Assembly: GCF_900115105.1 (NCBI RefSeq)
Contig: NZ_FOYP01000001.1
Span: forward strand, 71,472-135,471
Direction: 5' to 3'
Length of the DNA: 64,000 nucleotides
DNA from: Yoonia tamlensis
GTDB lineage: Bacteria; Pseudomonadota; Alphaproteobacteria; Rhodobacterales; Rhodobacteraceae
This document shows positions 1-9,038 of this stretch, piece after piece. The position numbers and the translations under genes are program-made. The notes under the pieces are model-generated. The model ran no database searches. It had not been told where the DNA came from and saw nothing but the letters and a program-made list of their open reading frames with translations. Every line of letters begins with the position of its first letter. The first letter of the stretch is position 1.

Positions 1-2073
1 GTGACGACTGAGGGGACACCGGATACGGTGAACGGTGTGGCTGCGACGCTGGGGTCCGGTGGCAATGCGACTGTTGCCGAGAACGGCACATGGCCGACTG
101 GCTTTAGCTTGAACACCACAACGGGTGCGGTGATCTACGACGGCACATCTGTGCTGCCGGGTGATTACACGATGGATTACGATCTGTGTGATCTGGCTTC
201 ACCGACGCCAAACTGTGAGACGGCGACGGTCACTGTGACGGTTGCTGCGACCCCGATCGAAGCGGTAGACGACACACCACCCAATGTGGACGGCGCGACC
301 GGGGCATCTATCCCCAATGTCGTGGCCAATGACTCGCTGAACGGCGTGACGAACCCCTCGATTGGTTCTGACGTCATCATCAACGAATCTGGCACGGCGC
401 AGGACAGTACCGCTTTGGGGCTTGATGTGACGCCTGCTGCCGGTGGGATCGACCTTGACCCGAACACGGGTATCGTGACGGTCGCTGCTGGAACAACGGC
501 GGGAACCTATGTCTATACATACGAGCTATGTGAGGCGTTCAATCCAGCCAACTGTGACACAGCGACGGTCACGTTGGTCGTTGACCCGCTCAATTTGATC
601 ACACGAATCGAGAGCGATCTCGAGGTCATCTTGGAGGAAGATCTGGCCAACACGTTGACGACACAAGTAAACCAAATCTCCGGCTACTCTGCTGATGCTT
701 TGGATCGTTTGCGTCAGCGTTCACCAGAGGCTTGTTTGGCTGATGTGAATGCGCGTCTTGCAGTTGAGAACGTGTTGTTTGACACGGATAAGGCGATCAT
801 CAAGCCTGAGAGCAATCAAACGCTGGATGATGTTGCAGAGATCTTGCAAAGCTGTGAGGGCGCATCGTTTGAGATCGCAGGTCACACTGACTTCCGCGAA
901 TCTGACGCCTATAACATCGACCTCAGCCAACGCCGTGTCGCGGCCGTGCGCCTTGCGCTTGCGGAACGTGGTGTGGATGTGACGGGCTATGTTGCCCGCG
1001 GCTATGGCGAGCGCGAACCCATCGCAACCAACACCACAGCCGAAGGCATGCGTTTGAACCGCCGGGTTGAGTTCCGTCCGATCAGCAATGAAAGCACCGG
1101 TCATGCCGAGTACAGCCAATGTGACGATAGCTTTAACCTTGCGCGCAATCTCAACATGACCGCGAACGATAGCGGTGTGTCAGCGCAGGGCGATTTCACG
1201 CAAGACCAGCACAGCTGTATCACGGATCGCCGTGAGGTATTGGAAGGGTCTGTCAGCTATGTCGACACAGAGACAGGCCAGACACAAAGTGCGATCAACC
1301 TGTCGTACCGTCGTGAACAGTACCGTGGCAGCGAAAGCGTCTTTGGCTACTTTGTAGGGCTTTACGGCTCGCGCTCTGAAGTCACTACGCTGGCAAATGG
1401 TGAGATCGACGGGTTTGGGCTGAATGCCGGTATCTACGGTGCCAAACGTCTGGAGCATGACCTGTTCTTGGACTACTACCTTGGTGCCGCAGCGGGCCGC
1501 CATTCGTTTGACCTGGCGTTCACCCGTGACTTTGGCGTCGTCAACGCGAATGGTGACTATACCTATCTGGCAGGTTTTGCCGGGGCGGCCATTTCGGGCG
1601 AGTTCGCGCTTGGCAAGGCTGTCGTCGCACCACGTGTTGGGTTTGACTACATCTATGCACCCGGTGCAGACGTGGATGTCATCGCTGAACTGGGCGGCCT
1701 GACAGAGGCCGGCGGTCTAGAACTGGATGCGATCTCTGGTGGGCGCGTCTTTGCGGAAATTCGGACGGATTACCTGATCCAAGATGGCCGGGCGAACCTC
1801 TGGTTCAACCCGCGCGTCTCTTGCTACCAATCTTTGGGTGCACTGGACGGTGTCTGTGGTGTTGGCGGCGCAATCGGGATCGAAAGCGCGGGCGATAACA
1901 CAGCCCTGACCTACGCTGTCGAGCTTGATGGCGAGTGGGGCGAAAGCTACACAATGGGGTCGCTTTCCATGAGCGTCGCACGTGAGATGGAGGTTGGCGT
2001 GCTGAGCGCACAGGCCGACATGACAACACGCGGCGCATTCGGACTTGGCGCGGCATACGACGTCAAGTTCTAA
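1..2073 (+). CDS. Surface protein: Ig-like repeats, OmpA domain, C-terminal barrel-like region (5' partial)
   Basis: The frame is open from base 1, so the true start probably lies outside the window. Residues about 1-195 hold two Ig/cadherin-like repeats, each ending in a Cys-containing strand followed by a TATVT motif. A linker leads to an OmpA peptidoglycan-binding domain at about 250-362 (FDTDKA at 260, AGHTD, NRRVEF near 353). The last 320 residues are rich in Gly and aromatics with alternating polarity and end in Phe, like an autotransporter-type beta barrel. I infer an outer-membrane or surface protein anchored to peptidoglycan. An OmpA domain placed before a barrel, not after it, is unusual. 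A terminator follows directly. Confidence 0.8.
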   Translation: MTTEGTPDTVNGVAATLGSGGNATVAENGTWPTGFSLNTTTGAVIYDGTSVLPGDYTMDYDLCDLASPTPNCETATVTVTVAATPIEAVDDTPPNVDGATGASIPNVVANDSLNGVTNPSIGSDVIINESGTAQDSTALGLDVTPAAGGIDLDPNTGIVTVAAGTTAGTYVYTYELCEAFNPANCDTATVTLVVDPLNLITRIESDLEVILEEDLANTLTTQVNQISGYSADALDRLRQRSPEACLADVNARLAVENVLFDTDKAIIKPESNQTLDDVAEILQSCEGASFEIAGHTDFRESDAYNIDLSQRRVAAVRLALAERGVDVTGYVARGYGEREPIATNTTAEGMRLNRRVEFRPISNESTGHAEYSQCDDSFNLARNLNMTANDSGVSAQGDFTQDQHSCITDRREVLEGSVSYVDTETGQTQSAINLSYRREQYRGSESVFGYFVGLYGSRSEVTTLANGEIDGFGLNAGIYGAKRLEHDLFLDYYLGAAAGRHSFDLAFTRDFGVVNANGDYTYLAGFAGAAISGEFALGKAVVAPRVGFDYIYAPGADVDVIAELGGLTEAGGLELDAISGGRVFAEIRTDYLIQDGRANLWFNPRVSCYQSLGALDGVCGVGGAIGIESAGDNTALTYAVELDGEWGESYTMGSLSMSVAREMEVGVLSAQADMTTRGAFGLGAAYDVKF

Positions 2074-2095
2074 CCCGAACAGGTCTTTGAAACTG

Positions 2096-2130
2096 AAAAA
2101 GGCAGGTGCAGCAATGCACCTGCCTTTTTT
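2096..2130 (+). terminator. Rho-independent terminator of the OmpA-domain gene
   Basis: A perfect 10-bp stem, GGCAGGTGCA / TGCACCTGCC, has a GCAA loop. It is preceded by five A and followed by six T, 23 bases after the stop codon. The A and T tracts on both sides would let it work in both directions. Confidence 0.9.
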
Positions 2131-2132
2131 GC

Positions 2133-2321
2133 ATGCGCGTGTACGAAAGTGCCTCTGGGGGCACCCCTACTGCGAAGTCTGAGCAATTAAGATTGTGGTT
2201 GCTGAGCAAATGGCAGCACCCTGAATTATTGCCAAGCGAAGTTGTGCAGCCTGGCCCAAATCCGTTGCGTGAATTGAAAGCCGCGAAGGCCGCAATCAAG
2301 ACGCTTGTTAATGCGGGGTGA
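2133..2321 (+). pseudogene. Orphan C-terminal coding fragment
   Basis: The last ~45 codons of this frame have coding-like composition and end in a Leu/Lys/Ala-rich helix (PLRELKAAKAAIKTL). No convincing start or ribosome site precedes it, and the frame begins inside the terminator of the upstream gene. I read it as the 3' remnant of a gene cut off at the edge of the accessory region. The family is not recognised. It could also be a chance ORF. Confidence 0.3.
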
Positions 2322-2404
2322 CTGGTGCCGTTTGAGGCAGGCGCAGAAATTCGCGGAAAGGTGCGAAAGGAGGCATACCGAATAGTGCGGGGGGCGATCT
2401 AACG

Positions 2405-2429
2405 GATTAGCAGATTAGCGGGATTAGCA
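2405..2429 (-). repeat. Inverted copy of the GCTAATC triplet repeat
   Basis: On the minus strand this reads as three GCTAATC units. It matches 18368-18393, inside the intact integrase gene, with a single one-base gap over 26 bases. It lies in non-coding DNA here. Confidence 0.7.
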
Positions 2430-2502
2430 GCATGGGGCGGCGGGATTGCAGTTTTGCACCCGCCGTCCTTTTCCTGAATGCAGTGAAATCCTCAGACTAA
2501 AA

Positions 2503-2796
2503 CTAGGTATCTTGATCGATATCTATTAACGACTTATCAGTCATATATGCCCTGTATGGAACTAAGATCTCGTTGCTTTTCAGCACCCGCAATTGACCGT
2601 CATCTAAATTAACGGTTCCTTCACCTTCCAAAGTAAAGCTCGGTGGGTAGGTTTCTATTGTGTTTGATGCGTCGTGATAGTTCTGGGTGTTCCTTCGGAC
2701 AGGATGCGCCACATGAACGATTCTGAAGCCTTCTTCACCACCTTTGCAAAAAAGTTCTTTAATATTTTTTAGGTCAATGTCGTTGAGTTTTGCCAT
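2503..2796 (-). CDS. Hypothetical protein, 97 aa
   Basis: A small acidic soluble protein with no signal peptide or membrane segment. It begins with a Leu/Lys-rich helix (LNDIDLKNIKELF), and the rest looks like short beta strands. The region is clearly more AT-rich than the core genes, as expected of transferred DNA. It lies 22 bases downstream of the secreted protein at 2819-3139, so the two could form an operon. No family is recognised and no function is proposed. Confidence 0.5.
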   Translation of the reverse strand: MAKLNDIDLKNIKELFCKGGEEGFRIVHVAHPVRRNTQNYHDASNTIETYPPSFTLEGEGTVNLDDGQLRVLKSNEILVPYRAYMTDKSLIDIDQDT

Positions 2797-2818
2797 TATC
2801 GTAAACTCTCTACTCTAA

Positions 2819-3139
2819 TTACCAATTCATAAGTATTGCACATGCTGCTGCAAGTTCGCTGGCCGCACTATTTGGCGCTGGGCCAGTTGCCGCTTCAGTA
2901 ATGCAGTTTGATAAACTTTGAGCACGATTTCTCAAACCGTCAATGCCGATCTGCCCTACAACGCTCTCACCCAAAATGTGTGCGGCCCAATCTCCAGAAG
3001 TCGCTAGCCTGTTAGATGGACTCGCTGCGCCCCACTGAGCGGCGGTGGCGCGGTGGAGTGATCCGCCTTCATACCATTCTGCGAAACTAGGTGTCGCAAA
3101 AGCGGTCAACATAGAAAATGCGACTGCGTAATATTTCAT
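2819..3139 (-). CDS. Small secreted hypothetical protein, 106 aa
   Basis: The ATG at 3139 is chosen because it opens a good signal peptide (KYYAVAFSMLTAFATPSFA, cleavage after Ala-Phe-Ala); the longer frame upstream has no such start. The mature part has one Trp-rich segment and two Cys (NCITEAA and AAACAIL) that could pair. The composition is AT-rich. The pattern of a short periplasmic protein with two conserved Cys loosely resembles secreted immunity proteins, but I cannot match it to one. It is probably cotranscribed with 2503-2796. Confidence 0.5.
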   Translation of the reverse strand: MKYYAVAFSMLTAFATPSFAEWYEGGSLHRATAAQWGAASPSNRLATSGDWAAHILGESVVGQIGIDGLRNRAQSLSNCITEAATGPAPNSAASELAAACAILMNW

Positions 3140-3518
3140 AATAAGTACAAGCCCTAAGAACGAATTCAATCTTAGCGGGTGCGGAAAAGAAAGGAAAGCC
3201 TCAAGGTGGTAGGTTGGTGCTTCAATAGATTTAGTTAATCGCAAGAAGGGCGTACGATGCGAATTTTGCCAAGGTTCGAGTACTTCTGGAACTACTTGGG
3301 GGATCAGGTGGGGGGGTGTCTATGCTCAGATCATAAATTTCCGAACAAAAATAATGATTTGGATGAATTATATGGCGGACTGGGGGTCATCCGCACTATC
3401 TGCCTAACTATATGGCTTTGCTTCATAATAATATTATCAAAAAGAAACATACCACATTCAATACCACGCAAAGATCAGAAATGGTGTGTTTGAACCCAAG
3501 ATCGGGCCCGTTTCCAGC
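3140..3518. other. Gene-free stretch with att-like repeat
   Basis: No convincing gene is visible. The stretch is AT-rich. It contains TGGGGGATCAG at about 3296, a unit that recurs three times before the intact integrase (17542-17577), and the tRNA-derived repeat at 3372-3385. I take it as the left boundary zone of an integrated element. Confidence 0.45.
3372..3385 (+). repeat. att-like copy of tRNA-Arg 3' end (left)
   Basis: ATGGCGGACTGGGG is identical to 22805-22818, the 3' end of the tRNA-Arg gene including its encoded CCA, in the same orientation. A third copy lies at 17404-17418. Confidence 0.6.
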
Positions 3519-3926
3519 CTACTGCCATTCACATGCTTTCGCGGCTTCCAGCGTCGATGCCAGTTGCAGGCAATACCTTGTGTTGTCCAAATCTCGGGCC
3601 AATGTCCTACCTGTATCTAGCAACGTATTACGTTCGTTCAAAAGGTCATTGTAGTCATCGACCAACGTGTTGTGGGTGCGTAGCAGATCATTGTAGTCGT
3701 CGACACATTCCGTGACGTTTGATTTGCAGGTAAAGCCTTCGTAATTGCACTGATAGCTATCAAAGCACGAGGCGTATTGATCCACGCAGCGACCGGATGA
3801 TGAACAGACCGTGTCGCCAAAACCCAGGCACGACGGTTGCGTGCCGCCCCTGCAAGTGAAGCCTTGGGCGGTTGCGGATGAACCGAATGCCACGAGACAT
3901 AGCGCCGCGATGATCCTATGCTGCAT
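3519..3926 (-). CDS. Secreted Cys-rich protein with tandem helical repeat, 135 aa
   Basis: The start at 3926 gives a clear signal peptide (QHRIIAALCLVAFGSSATA). The mature N-terminal half has nine Cys with small-domain spacing. It is followed by a 14-residue tandem repeat (DDYNDLL..HNTL / DDYNDLL..RNTL) likely to form a short coiled coil, and a C-terminal Cys pair. Its ATG lies inside the last codons of the restriction-modification gene, an 11-bp overlap that implies coupled translation. An exported protein coupled to a restriction enzyme is odd. No family is recognised. Confidence 0.65.
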   Translation of the reverse strand: MQHRIIAALCLVAFGSSATAQGFTCRGGTQPSCLGFGDTVCSSSGRCVDQYASCFDSYQCNYEGFTCKSNVTECVDDYNDLLRTHNTLVDDYNDLLNERNTLLDTGRTLARDLDNTRYCLQLASTLEAAKACEWQ

Positions 3927-6900
3927 ATTTACCCTCTTCGGTTTTATCGGCTTGGCCCAGCGCCGCGAGGCTGTCGAGTAGCGGTGCGACTGTCGTGGCC
4001 CTTGCACGTGCGAACCGGCGGGCGATTTGGTCGGGGGTGGCTTCGCCCATCTCGCCCAAGGCTTCGCGCACGGCGGCGATTTGTTCGGGCAGGGTTTTGG
4101 GCCATGGGGATTTTTCGACCTTGGCCACAACGCCCAAATCCATGTCGGTGGTTTTGCCCGGTGCCGCCTGCTTGCCTGTCGGGTTTTGGTAGTCGGGGCG
4201 GAGCCAGCGAATATGGCCGCGCGCCTCTTCCTCGGCGCGTTCTTTGTTGAGCGCGACAAGGCGCAGCAAAATCTCTTCATCAGACAGGTCCACGGGCCAG
4301 CCGTAAGCATCGGCCACAGCGGCATCAATCTGGTCGTGCAGGTCGCGCAGGATACCGATCAAGCCTTGGTCATAAATCTCGCGATCCTTGCCTTCGATCA
4401 CGTCACCCGCGCGCAGTTTTTCCAGCACGTTATACATCTGCGTCAGGGTCAGCTTGGGGTGGGCGGCCTGCTGACGCTTGCGATGCGCATCAAGGTCTTC
4501 ACCAAGCTGGCGCAGGTGAGTGCGTTGCGCGTCGGTGAGGTCTGGGAAGGGGAATTTGTCAAAACATTCCGCGTGATTGTAGTTTGCATCATTGCCGACA
4601 CCTAGCCAACCTCCAGAAGCAATCGACCACCTAACATGAATATGGCTGCTCAAAACTGTCATCAAGGACGCGTCGCCTAAAGCGATTCCAATAAGCTTTG
4701 CATCTGGCAAGACGTCTGAATCAACAAAACCAAAAACTCTGTGCTTTGCTGTTCGGCATGTCGCTATGTAACGCTCGAGTGAAGCAATTCCTTCCCGCAA
4801 GCTTGGTCGCTGCCTGCCAAATAGCCACCAACTTTCACGAAACTGCTTGTCTCTATTCTGGGCGCGTTCTGGCCAGACCCGATCTCTTAAAATTTGGAAG
4901 AGTTCAGGTGCTAAACTTCTAGCCTGCAATTCCGTTAACCCAAAAAAATCGATAACTTGCCAAGCCATCCGGCCATCTATGAACTGTTTTCCATTTTGAT
5001 AGCGTGAAAGGTAAGACTTCAAATTTGGCTTTTCCGCAAGCAATGCTTTAGCTTCGCTTTCTTCCAAACGAAAGCCTTGACCAACGAGGATCAATCCTTG
5101 ATGAGAAATGTCGTTGTTTGCCAAAAGTGATTTGGAACTGGCAACATCAGCGCCTATTTGCAAATTCGCGAAAACCTTTCCAGCTTGGTGGTCGAACGTC
5201 ACCAAATGCCCATCTGCTTCCATTGCCACTTTGGTCTCACTTGCAACTGTCAACAAGCGCCCGCCTCGATTACCAACCGCCCCAACAGTCATAGAAATTC
5301 GCACAGCCGCGCCGAATTGTGTATCGACCCAAGGGTGATCGGGAATTGCAAACAATAGAGAAAGCGGCTTTTTGGGATCGTTCAGATGCGGTTCTAGCAC
5401 CCTGCGGTTAAACGTCTGACGCAAGCTATTGGTTGTGATCAATCCAAACCGCCGCGTGCCTTTGCCTGTTTTGGCATTCCAGCCCCGCGCGGCCAACGCC
5501 GCCTTTTCCCACCAGAACATCACCAAATCAGCCGATTGCGGCATCTTGGGATAGGCTTTCCACAGTGCATCGACATAGCCATCGCCAAGGTTGTCGCGCA
5601 TCCGCTTATTTCCAATAAACGGCGGGTTGCCGACGATAAACTCTGCCTCTGGCCATTTGGTCGCTTTGGGCTTCGCATAGTCATATACGGCAATGCGCGC
5701 AGTGGGGTCTGGCACTTCTTCGCCCGTCACGTTGTGCCGTATGGTCGTCACCCCGTCCCAGCGGGTCACAGGGGTGCCGTTCGCGTCCATACGTGGGGTG
5801 CGCCCGTCCCATTCCAGCACGGCGTCAGCATTGCGGATATTCTTGAAGTCGCGCAGCACAGGTTCGGACGGGGCCGCGTTGCCATAGGTGCGGAAATGCC
5901 ATTGCAGGTAGCCGATCCACAGCACCAGTTCGGCCACGTTGGCCGCCCATGGGTTCAATTCGATCCCAAGGAATTGATGCGGGTCCACGGTGATAAAGCT
6001 GGTTTGGTCTTCGCCCAATTCGGACAGCAGGGCTGTTACCTCGCCCTCTAGCCGTTTCATCATTTCAAGCGCGACATAAAGAAAGTTGCCAGACCCACAG
6101 GCAGGGTCCAGCACCTTGATCTCGCAGAGCTTGGCGTGGAAGTCGTGGACCAGCTTGCGCGCATCTGCTTCCTTGCCATCGCTTGCCAGACGCTGCACCG
6201 CCGTTTGCACATCGCGCCAGTCTTCGCGCAGGGGTTCCATGATTGTCGGTGTCACCAACCGTTCCACATAGGCGCGCGGCGTGTAATGTGCGCCCAGCTT
6301 GTGCCGTTGCCGTTTATCCAGCGCGCGTTCAAGCAGGGTGCCGAAAATCGCGGGTTCAACCTGTTTCCAGTCGGCTTCCGCCGCTTCGATCAACAGGCTT
6401 AGTTGCAGGTTATCAAGGGGCAGGGCGTCCGCCTCTTTGAACAGCCCGCCATTGAACCGTTTGAGGTCTTGCATCAGAACTTGGGAAAAGCCGCCCTTGT
6501 CCATGGTTTGCCACAGCCCGCGCAAGGACGGTTCCGCATGTTCGGGGTGGCCACGCAGTTTTTGCAAAAGTGCAGTGAAGCTGCCACGCGGGATCAGGTC
6601 CACGTCTTCGGCAAACATTGAAAACAGGCAACGCATCAGAAACCGCGCAACCGCCTCGCTTTCATGCCCTTGACCTTCAAAACTTTTGCCCAGTTCCGCA
6701 AGGTGCGCCGCGATTTCGCGCGTGACCTTCGCCGATTGGAGCGATGGATCAAGGCTTTGCGGGTCTGTCCAGATCGTGCGCAACAGATCGCGGGTTTCTT
6801 CGTCGCGCAGGTCTTCGAGATAGATGCGGTAGCGGTTGCCGTCAGGGAACTGGTTGTAGCCCTGTCCTTGTCCCGAGAAGTCCGCATAAAGCTCGATCAC

Positions 6901-7398
6901 ATGACCAACGTCCACGACCATCAAGAAGGGTGGCCAGCCGTCTTCCTTGGCGACGGCGCGCGCATAGTTGTCAGCCTGATTTCGGGCTTTCAGCATTGTG
7001 TCGTCAAATTTGGACGTGCCGCGTTTGCCATGCCCCGTTTGCTTTGTCGCATCCTTTTCAAGGAACAGTTCGAGCGTGTTCTTATCCTTGGCATCGGGCG
7101 AAACGAATTGCTTGGCTTCAAGAATAAAGTGATTTTTCTTGTAGAGGTCGATGCGCCCATTTCGTTTGCGCCCAGTATGGGTCAGCGTCACAGGCCGTTC
7201 AAAGCGATAGTCGAGAAAATCACCGTCCTTGTCCGATACATTGGGACGTGCCACGCCCAATAGTTCGGTCAACTCAATCGCGAATGTCTGGGCAGTTGCC
7301 ATTTCGCTACCGCCTGACCCGAGCCAACGCTCAATGAACTCTTCTATCTGCACATGTACCGCCCAAAGTATCAAATTTATCAATTGGAAGTTGCGCAT
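3916..7398 (-). CDS. MmeI-like restriction-methylation fusion enzyme (Type IIL/IIG)
   Basis: A single-chain DNA methyltransferase and endonuclease of about 1160 residues. The N-terminal domain has a PD-(D/E)xK nuclease pattern, Asp84 and Glu94-Ala-Lys96 in ILEAKQ. The gamma-class N6-adenine methyltransferase core follows, with motif I DPACGSGNF (from about 431) and catalytic NPPF (591-594). The later part should hold the target recognition domain and a helical C-terminus. MmeI itself is near 920 aa, so this one has an extended C-terminus. A single enzyme of this type cuts and protects DNA without partner subunits. The start is uncertain: a GTG at 7353 sits closer to the conserved IEEFIERW. 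It lies in the accessory region beside an integrase remnant, so horizontal transfer is likely. Confidence 0.85.
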   Translation of the reverse strand: MRNFQLINLILWAVHVQIEEFIERWLGSGGSEMATAQTFAIELTELLGVARPNVSDKDGDFLDYRFERPVTLTHTGRKRNGRIDLYKKNHFILEAKQFVSPDAKDKNTLELFLEKDATKQTGHGKRGTSKFDDTMLKARNQADNYARAVAKEDGWPPFLMVVDVGHVIELYADFSGQGQGYNQFPDGNRYRIYLEDLRDEETRDLLRTIWTDPQSLDPSLQSAKVTREIAAHLAELGKSFEGQGHESEAVARFLMRCLFSMFAEDVDLIPRGSFTALLQKLRGHPEHAEPSLRGLWQTMDKGGFSQVLMQDLKRFNGGLFKEADALPLDNLQLSLLIEAAEADWKQVEPAIFGTLLERALDKRQRHKLGAHYTPRAYVERLVTPTIMEPLREDWRDVQTAVQRLASDGKEADARKLVHDFHAKLCEIKVLDPACGSGNFLYVALEMMKRLEGEVTALLSELGEDQTSFITVDPHQFLGIELNPWAANVAELVLWIGYLQWHFRTYGNAAPSEPVLRDFKNIRNADAVLEWDGRTPRMDANGTPVTRWDGVTTIRHNVTGEEVPDPTARIAVYDYAKPKATKWPEAEFIVGNPPFIGNKRMRDNLGDGYVDALWKAYPKMPQSADLVMFWWEKAALAARGWNAKTGKGTRRFGLITTNSLRQTFNRRVLEPHLNDPKKPLSLLFAIPDHPWVDTQFGAAVRISMTVGAVGNRGGRLLTVASETKVAMEADGHLVTFDHQAGKVFANLQIGADVASSKSLLANNDISHQGLILVGQGFRLEESEAKALLAEKPNLKSYLSRYQNGKQFIDGRMAWQVIDFFGLTELQARSLAPELFQILRDRVWPERAQNRDKQFRESWWLFGRQRPSLREGIASLERYIATCRTAKHRVFGFVDSDVLPDAKLIGIALGDASLMTVLSSHIHVRWSIASGGWLGVGNDANYNHAECFDKFPFPDLTDAQRTHLRQLGEDLDAHRKRQQAAHPKLTLTQMYNVLEKLRAGDVIEGKDREIYDQGLIGILRDLHDQIDAAVADAYGWPVDLSDEEILLRLVALNKERAEEEARGHIRWLRPDYQNPTGKQAAPGKTTDMDLGVVAKVEKSPWPKTLPEQIAAVREALGEMGEATPDQIARRFARARATTVAPLLDSLAALGQADKTEEGKYAA

Positions 7399-7438
7399 GT
7401 ATTGGTGGGCGTTTCAATCCCGCAGTTCAGGTTTTTAG

Positions 7439-7687
7439 CTACGGCGTTGCATACAAACCTTTGATCAACCGGCCCTGTTCTTCTTCTGACACGGGCAAAT
7501 AACTGGAAATCGTGGTTGCCATATTCTCATGCCCCAAATTCTGCGACCATGCCTTTTGCGCATCTAACGGCAAGTTTCGGTCACTCATTTCCTGTCCCAA
7601 GGTTTTGCGAATGCTATGGGGTGTATAGGGATGTAATTGAACTTGGGCGAAAGCGCCGCGAAACACTGCGTTCACATGAAATGAATC
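7439..7687 (-). pseudogene. Tyrosine integrase C-terminal fragment cut by the IS
   Basis: Only the last ~80 residues of a tyrosine recombinase remain. They include box II HSIR (in TPHSIRKTLG) and the downstream GH...Y nucleophile segment (NLGHENMATTISSYL). The fragment is clearly related to the integrase at 13136-14694. The frame stops at the left end of the IS at 7688. The N-terminal two thirds are not found on the other side of the IS, so the gene was truncated by deletion as well as insertion. Confidence 0.8.
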
Positions 7688-7726
7688 TAAGCTACTCCCC
7701 AAATGTTGGACAGGATCTGGCGTAAA

Positions 7727-8629
7727 TTAAGCTGCTCTTTGCACCTGCTGATCGGGGTTGGCTGTTTCATTTCTATGCCAGTTGACCACGGCGGGTGGCC
7801 TGCCGCCAAGCGAGGAATGCGGTCGCTTGTGATTGGAGGGCTCGATCCACTTTCTAACGCCCGCCTTGGCCTCTGAACCGCTCTCCCAAGCATGCAGATA
7901 GACGCACTCGTATTTCAGAGACCGCCACAATCGTTCGACAAAGATGTTGATCCGTTGCCCGGCAGTCGTTTCGCAGAAACGATGAGAGGGGAGGAAACGG
8001 CCTTTGCCGTCCGTCGAGATACGGACAGCTGACCGTCGCAGCCGATCTGCCCACGCAACTGAGGTGAACTGGCTGCCCTGATCCGTATTCATGATCTCTG
8101 GCGCGCCGAACTTGTGGATGGCCCCGTTCAGGGCGTCGACGCAAAACTCAGCTTTCAGCGTGTTCGATATCCGCCAGGCCAGCACCTTGCGCGTGTGCCA
8201 GTCCATAACGGCCACCAGATAGAGGAAGCCGCGCCACATGGGTAGGTAGGTGATGTCAGTGCACCAAACCTGGTTGGGCCGATCCACCAGGAGACCGCGC
8301 AGCAGATACGGGTAAATCTTGTGCCCCTTGGCCGCCTTACTGGTGTTAGGTTTCTGATAGATCGGCATAAGGCCCATCAACCGCATCAGGCGTCTGATCC
8401 GCTTTTCGTTCACAAGATGATCTTCATTGCGCAGATGCTATGTCATCTGACGCACACCGTAAAACGGGGTCTCCAGGAACTGCTTATCGATCAGACGCAT
8501 CTGATCGAGGTTCATCTCCGTCTCGCCCTTTGGCTCGTAGTAAAACGATGATCGCGAGATCGACAGCAACGCGCAATGCTTGTCAACTGACAGCGCGGGC
8601 AGGTTCGGTTCAATCATATTGCGCCTCAC
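7727..8629 (-). pseudogene. IS3-family transposase orfB, nonsense-mutated and with an insertion
   Basis: The frame encodes an rve/DDE integrase-type catalytic domain: CTDITYLP holds the first Asp, NTDQGSQFTS the second, and FVERLWRSLKYE the Glu region. An in-frame TAG at 8438-8440, where relatives usually have Trp in a QMTWHLRNE-like segment, splits it into 8438-8629 and 7727-8437. About 14 codons (7949-7990) are also inserted directly before NIFVERLW. The GTG start at 8629 overlaps the stop of orfA. Both lesions point to an inactive enzyme. Confidence 0.85.
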
Positions 8630-8919
8630 TTGCCGGTCCAGGGTTTGAGCTTTCTGGCCAAAAAATCGTTGGCGACGGCCAACTCCCCGATCTTGGCGTG
8701 GAGGTCTTTGACCTGTTCTACGACCGCTTCCGGTGCCTTCAGGCTGCCACGCTCAAAAACACCAGACGCGCCTTCCAACAAGGCCCGTTTCCACTGATGG
8801 ATCATCGTCGGATGTCCGCCGAACCGACTGGCCAATTCGCTGACCGTCTCTTCGCCGTTCAGCGCCTCTAACGCGACCTTAGCCTTAAACTCTGGGTGAT
8901 GTTGCTTCCGTTTCGACAT
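8626..8919 (-). CDS. IS3-family transposase orfA, 97 aa
   Basis: A helix-turn-helix DNA-binding protein of the IS3 orfA family. It has the typical start KRKQHHPEFKAKVALEAL, an HTH (TVSELASRFGGHPTMIHQWK) and a C-terminal Leu-heptad helix used for multimerisation. It recognises the IS ends. It looks intact and overlaps orfB by four bases. With orfB broken, the protein could at most bind IS ends and not mobilise the element. Confidence 0.85.
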   Translation of the reverse strand: MSKRKQHHPEFKAKVALEALNGEETVSELASRFGGHPTMIHQWKRALLEGASGVFERGSLKAPEAVVEQVKDLHAKIGELAVANDFLARKLKPWTGK

Positions 8920-9038
8920 TCCTGATCTCCTTCGTGTTGAAGATCAGGAGACTATAAATAGCAGCTTACGTCAGTGTCCGAAATTCGGGGGGTAGCTCAC
9001 ACAGCGGCCGCGATTATCTGTGGTTTACGCGAAAAACG

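Larger units (their letters stand above)
7688..8999 (-). mobile_element. IS3-family insertion sequence, 1312 bp
   Basis: orfA and orfB of the IS3 type lie on the minus strand between imperfect terminal inverted repeats. The repeats begin TAAGCTAC (7688) and TGAGCTAC (reverse strand from 8999) and match at 20 of the first 25 positions, with a shared GGACA core. The flanking bases (ATC left, CAC right) show no target duplication, which fits an IS-mediated deletion next to one end. The transposase carries a nonsense codon, so the copy is probably immobile. Confidence 0.8.

Noticed and set aside
3257-3654. Open frames on the plus strand in the left boundary zone
   Set aside because: No ribosome site, no familiar sequence, AT-rich composition, and overlap with the real minus-strand gene at 3519-3926.
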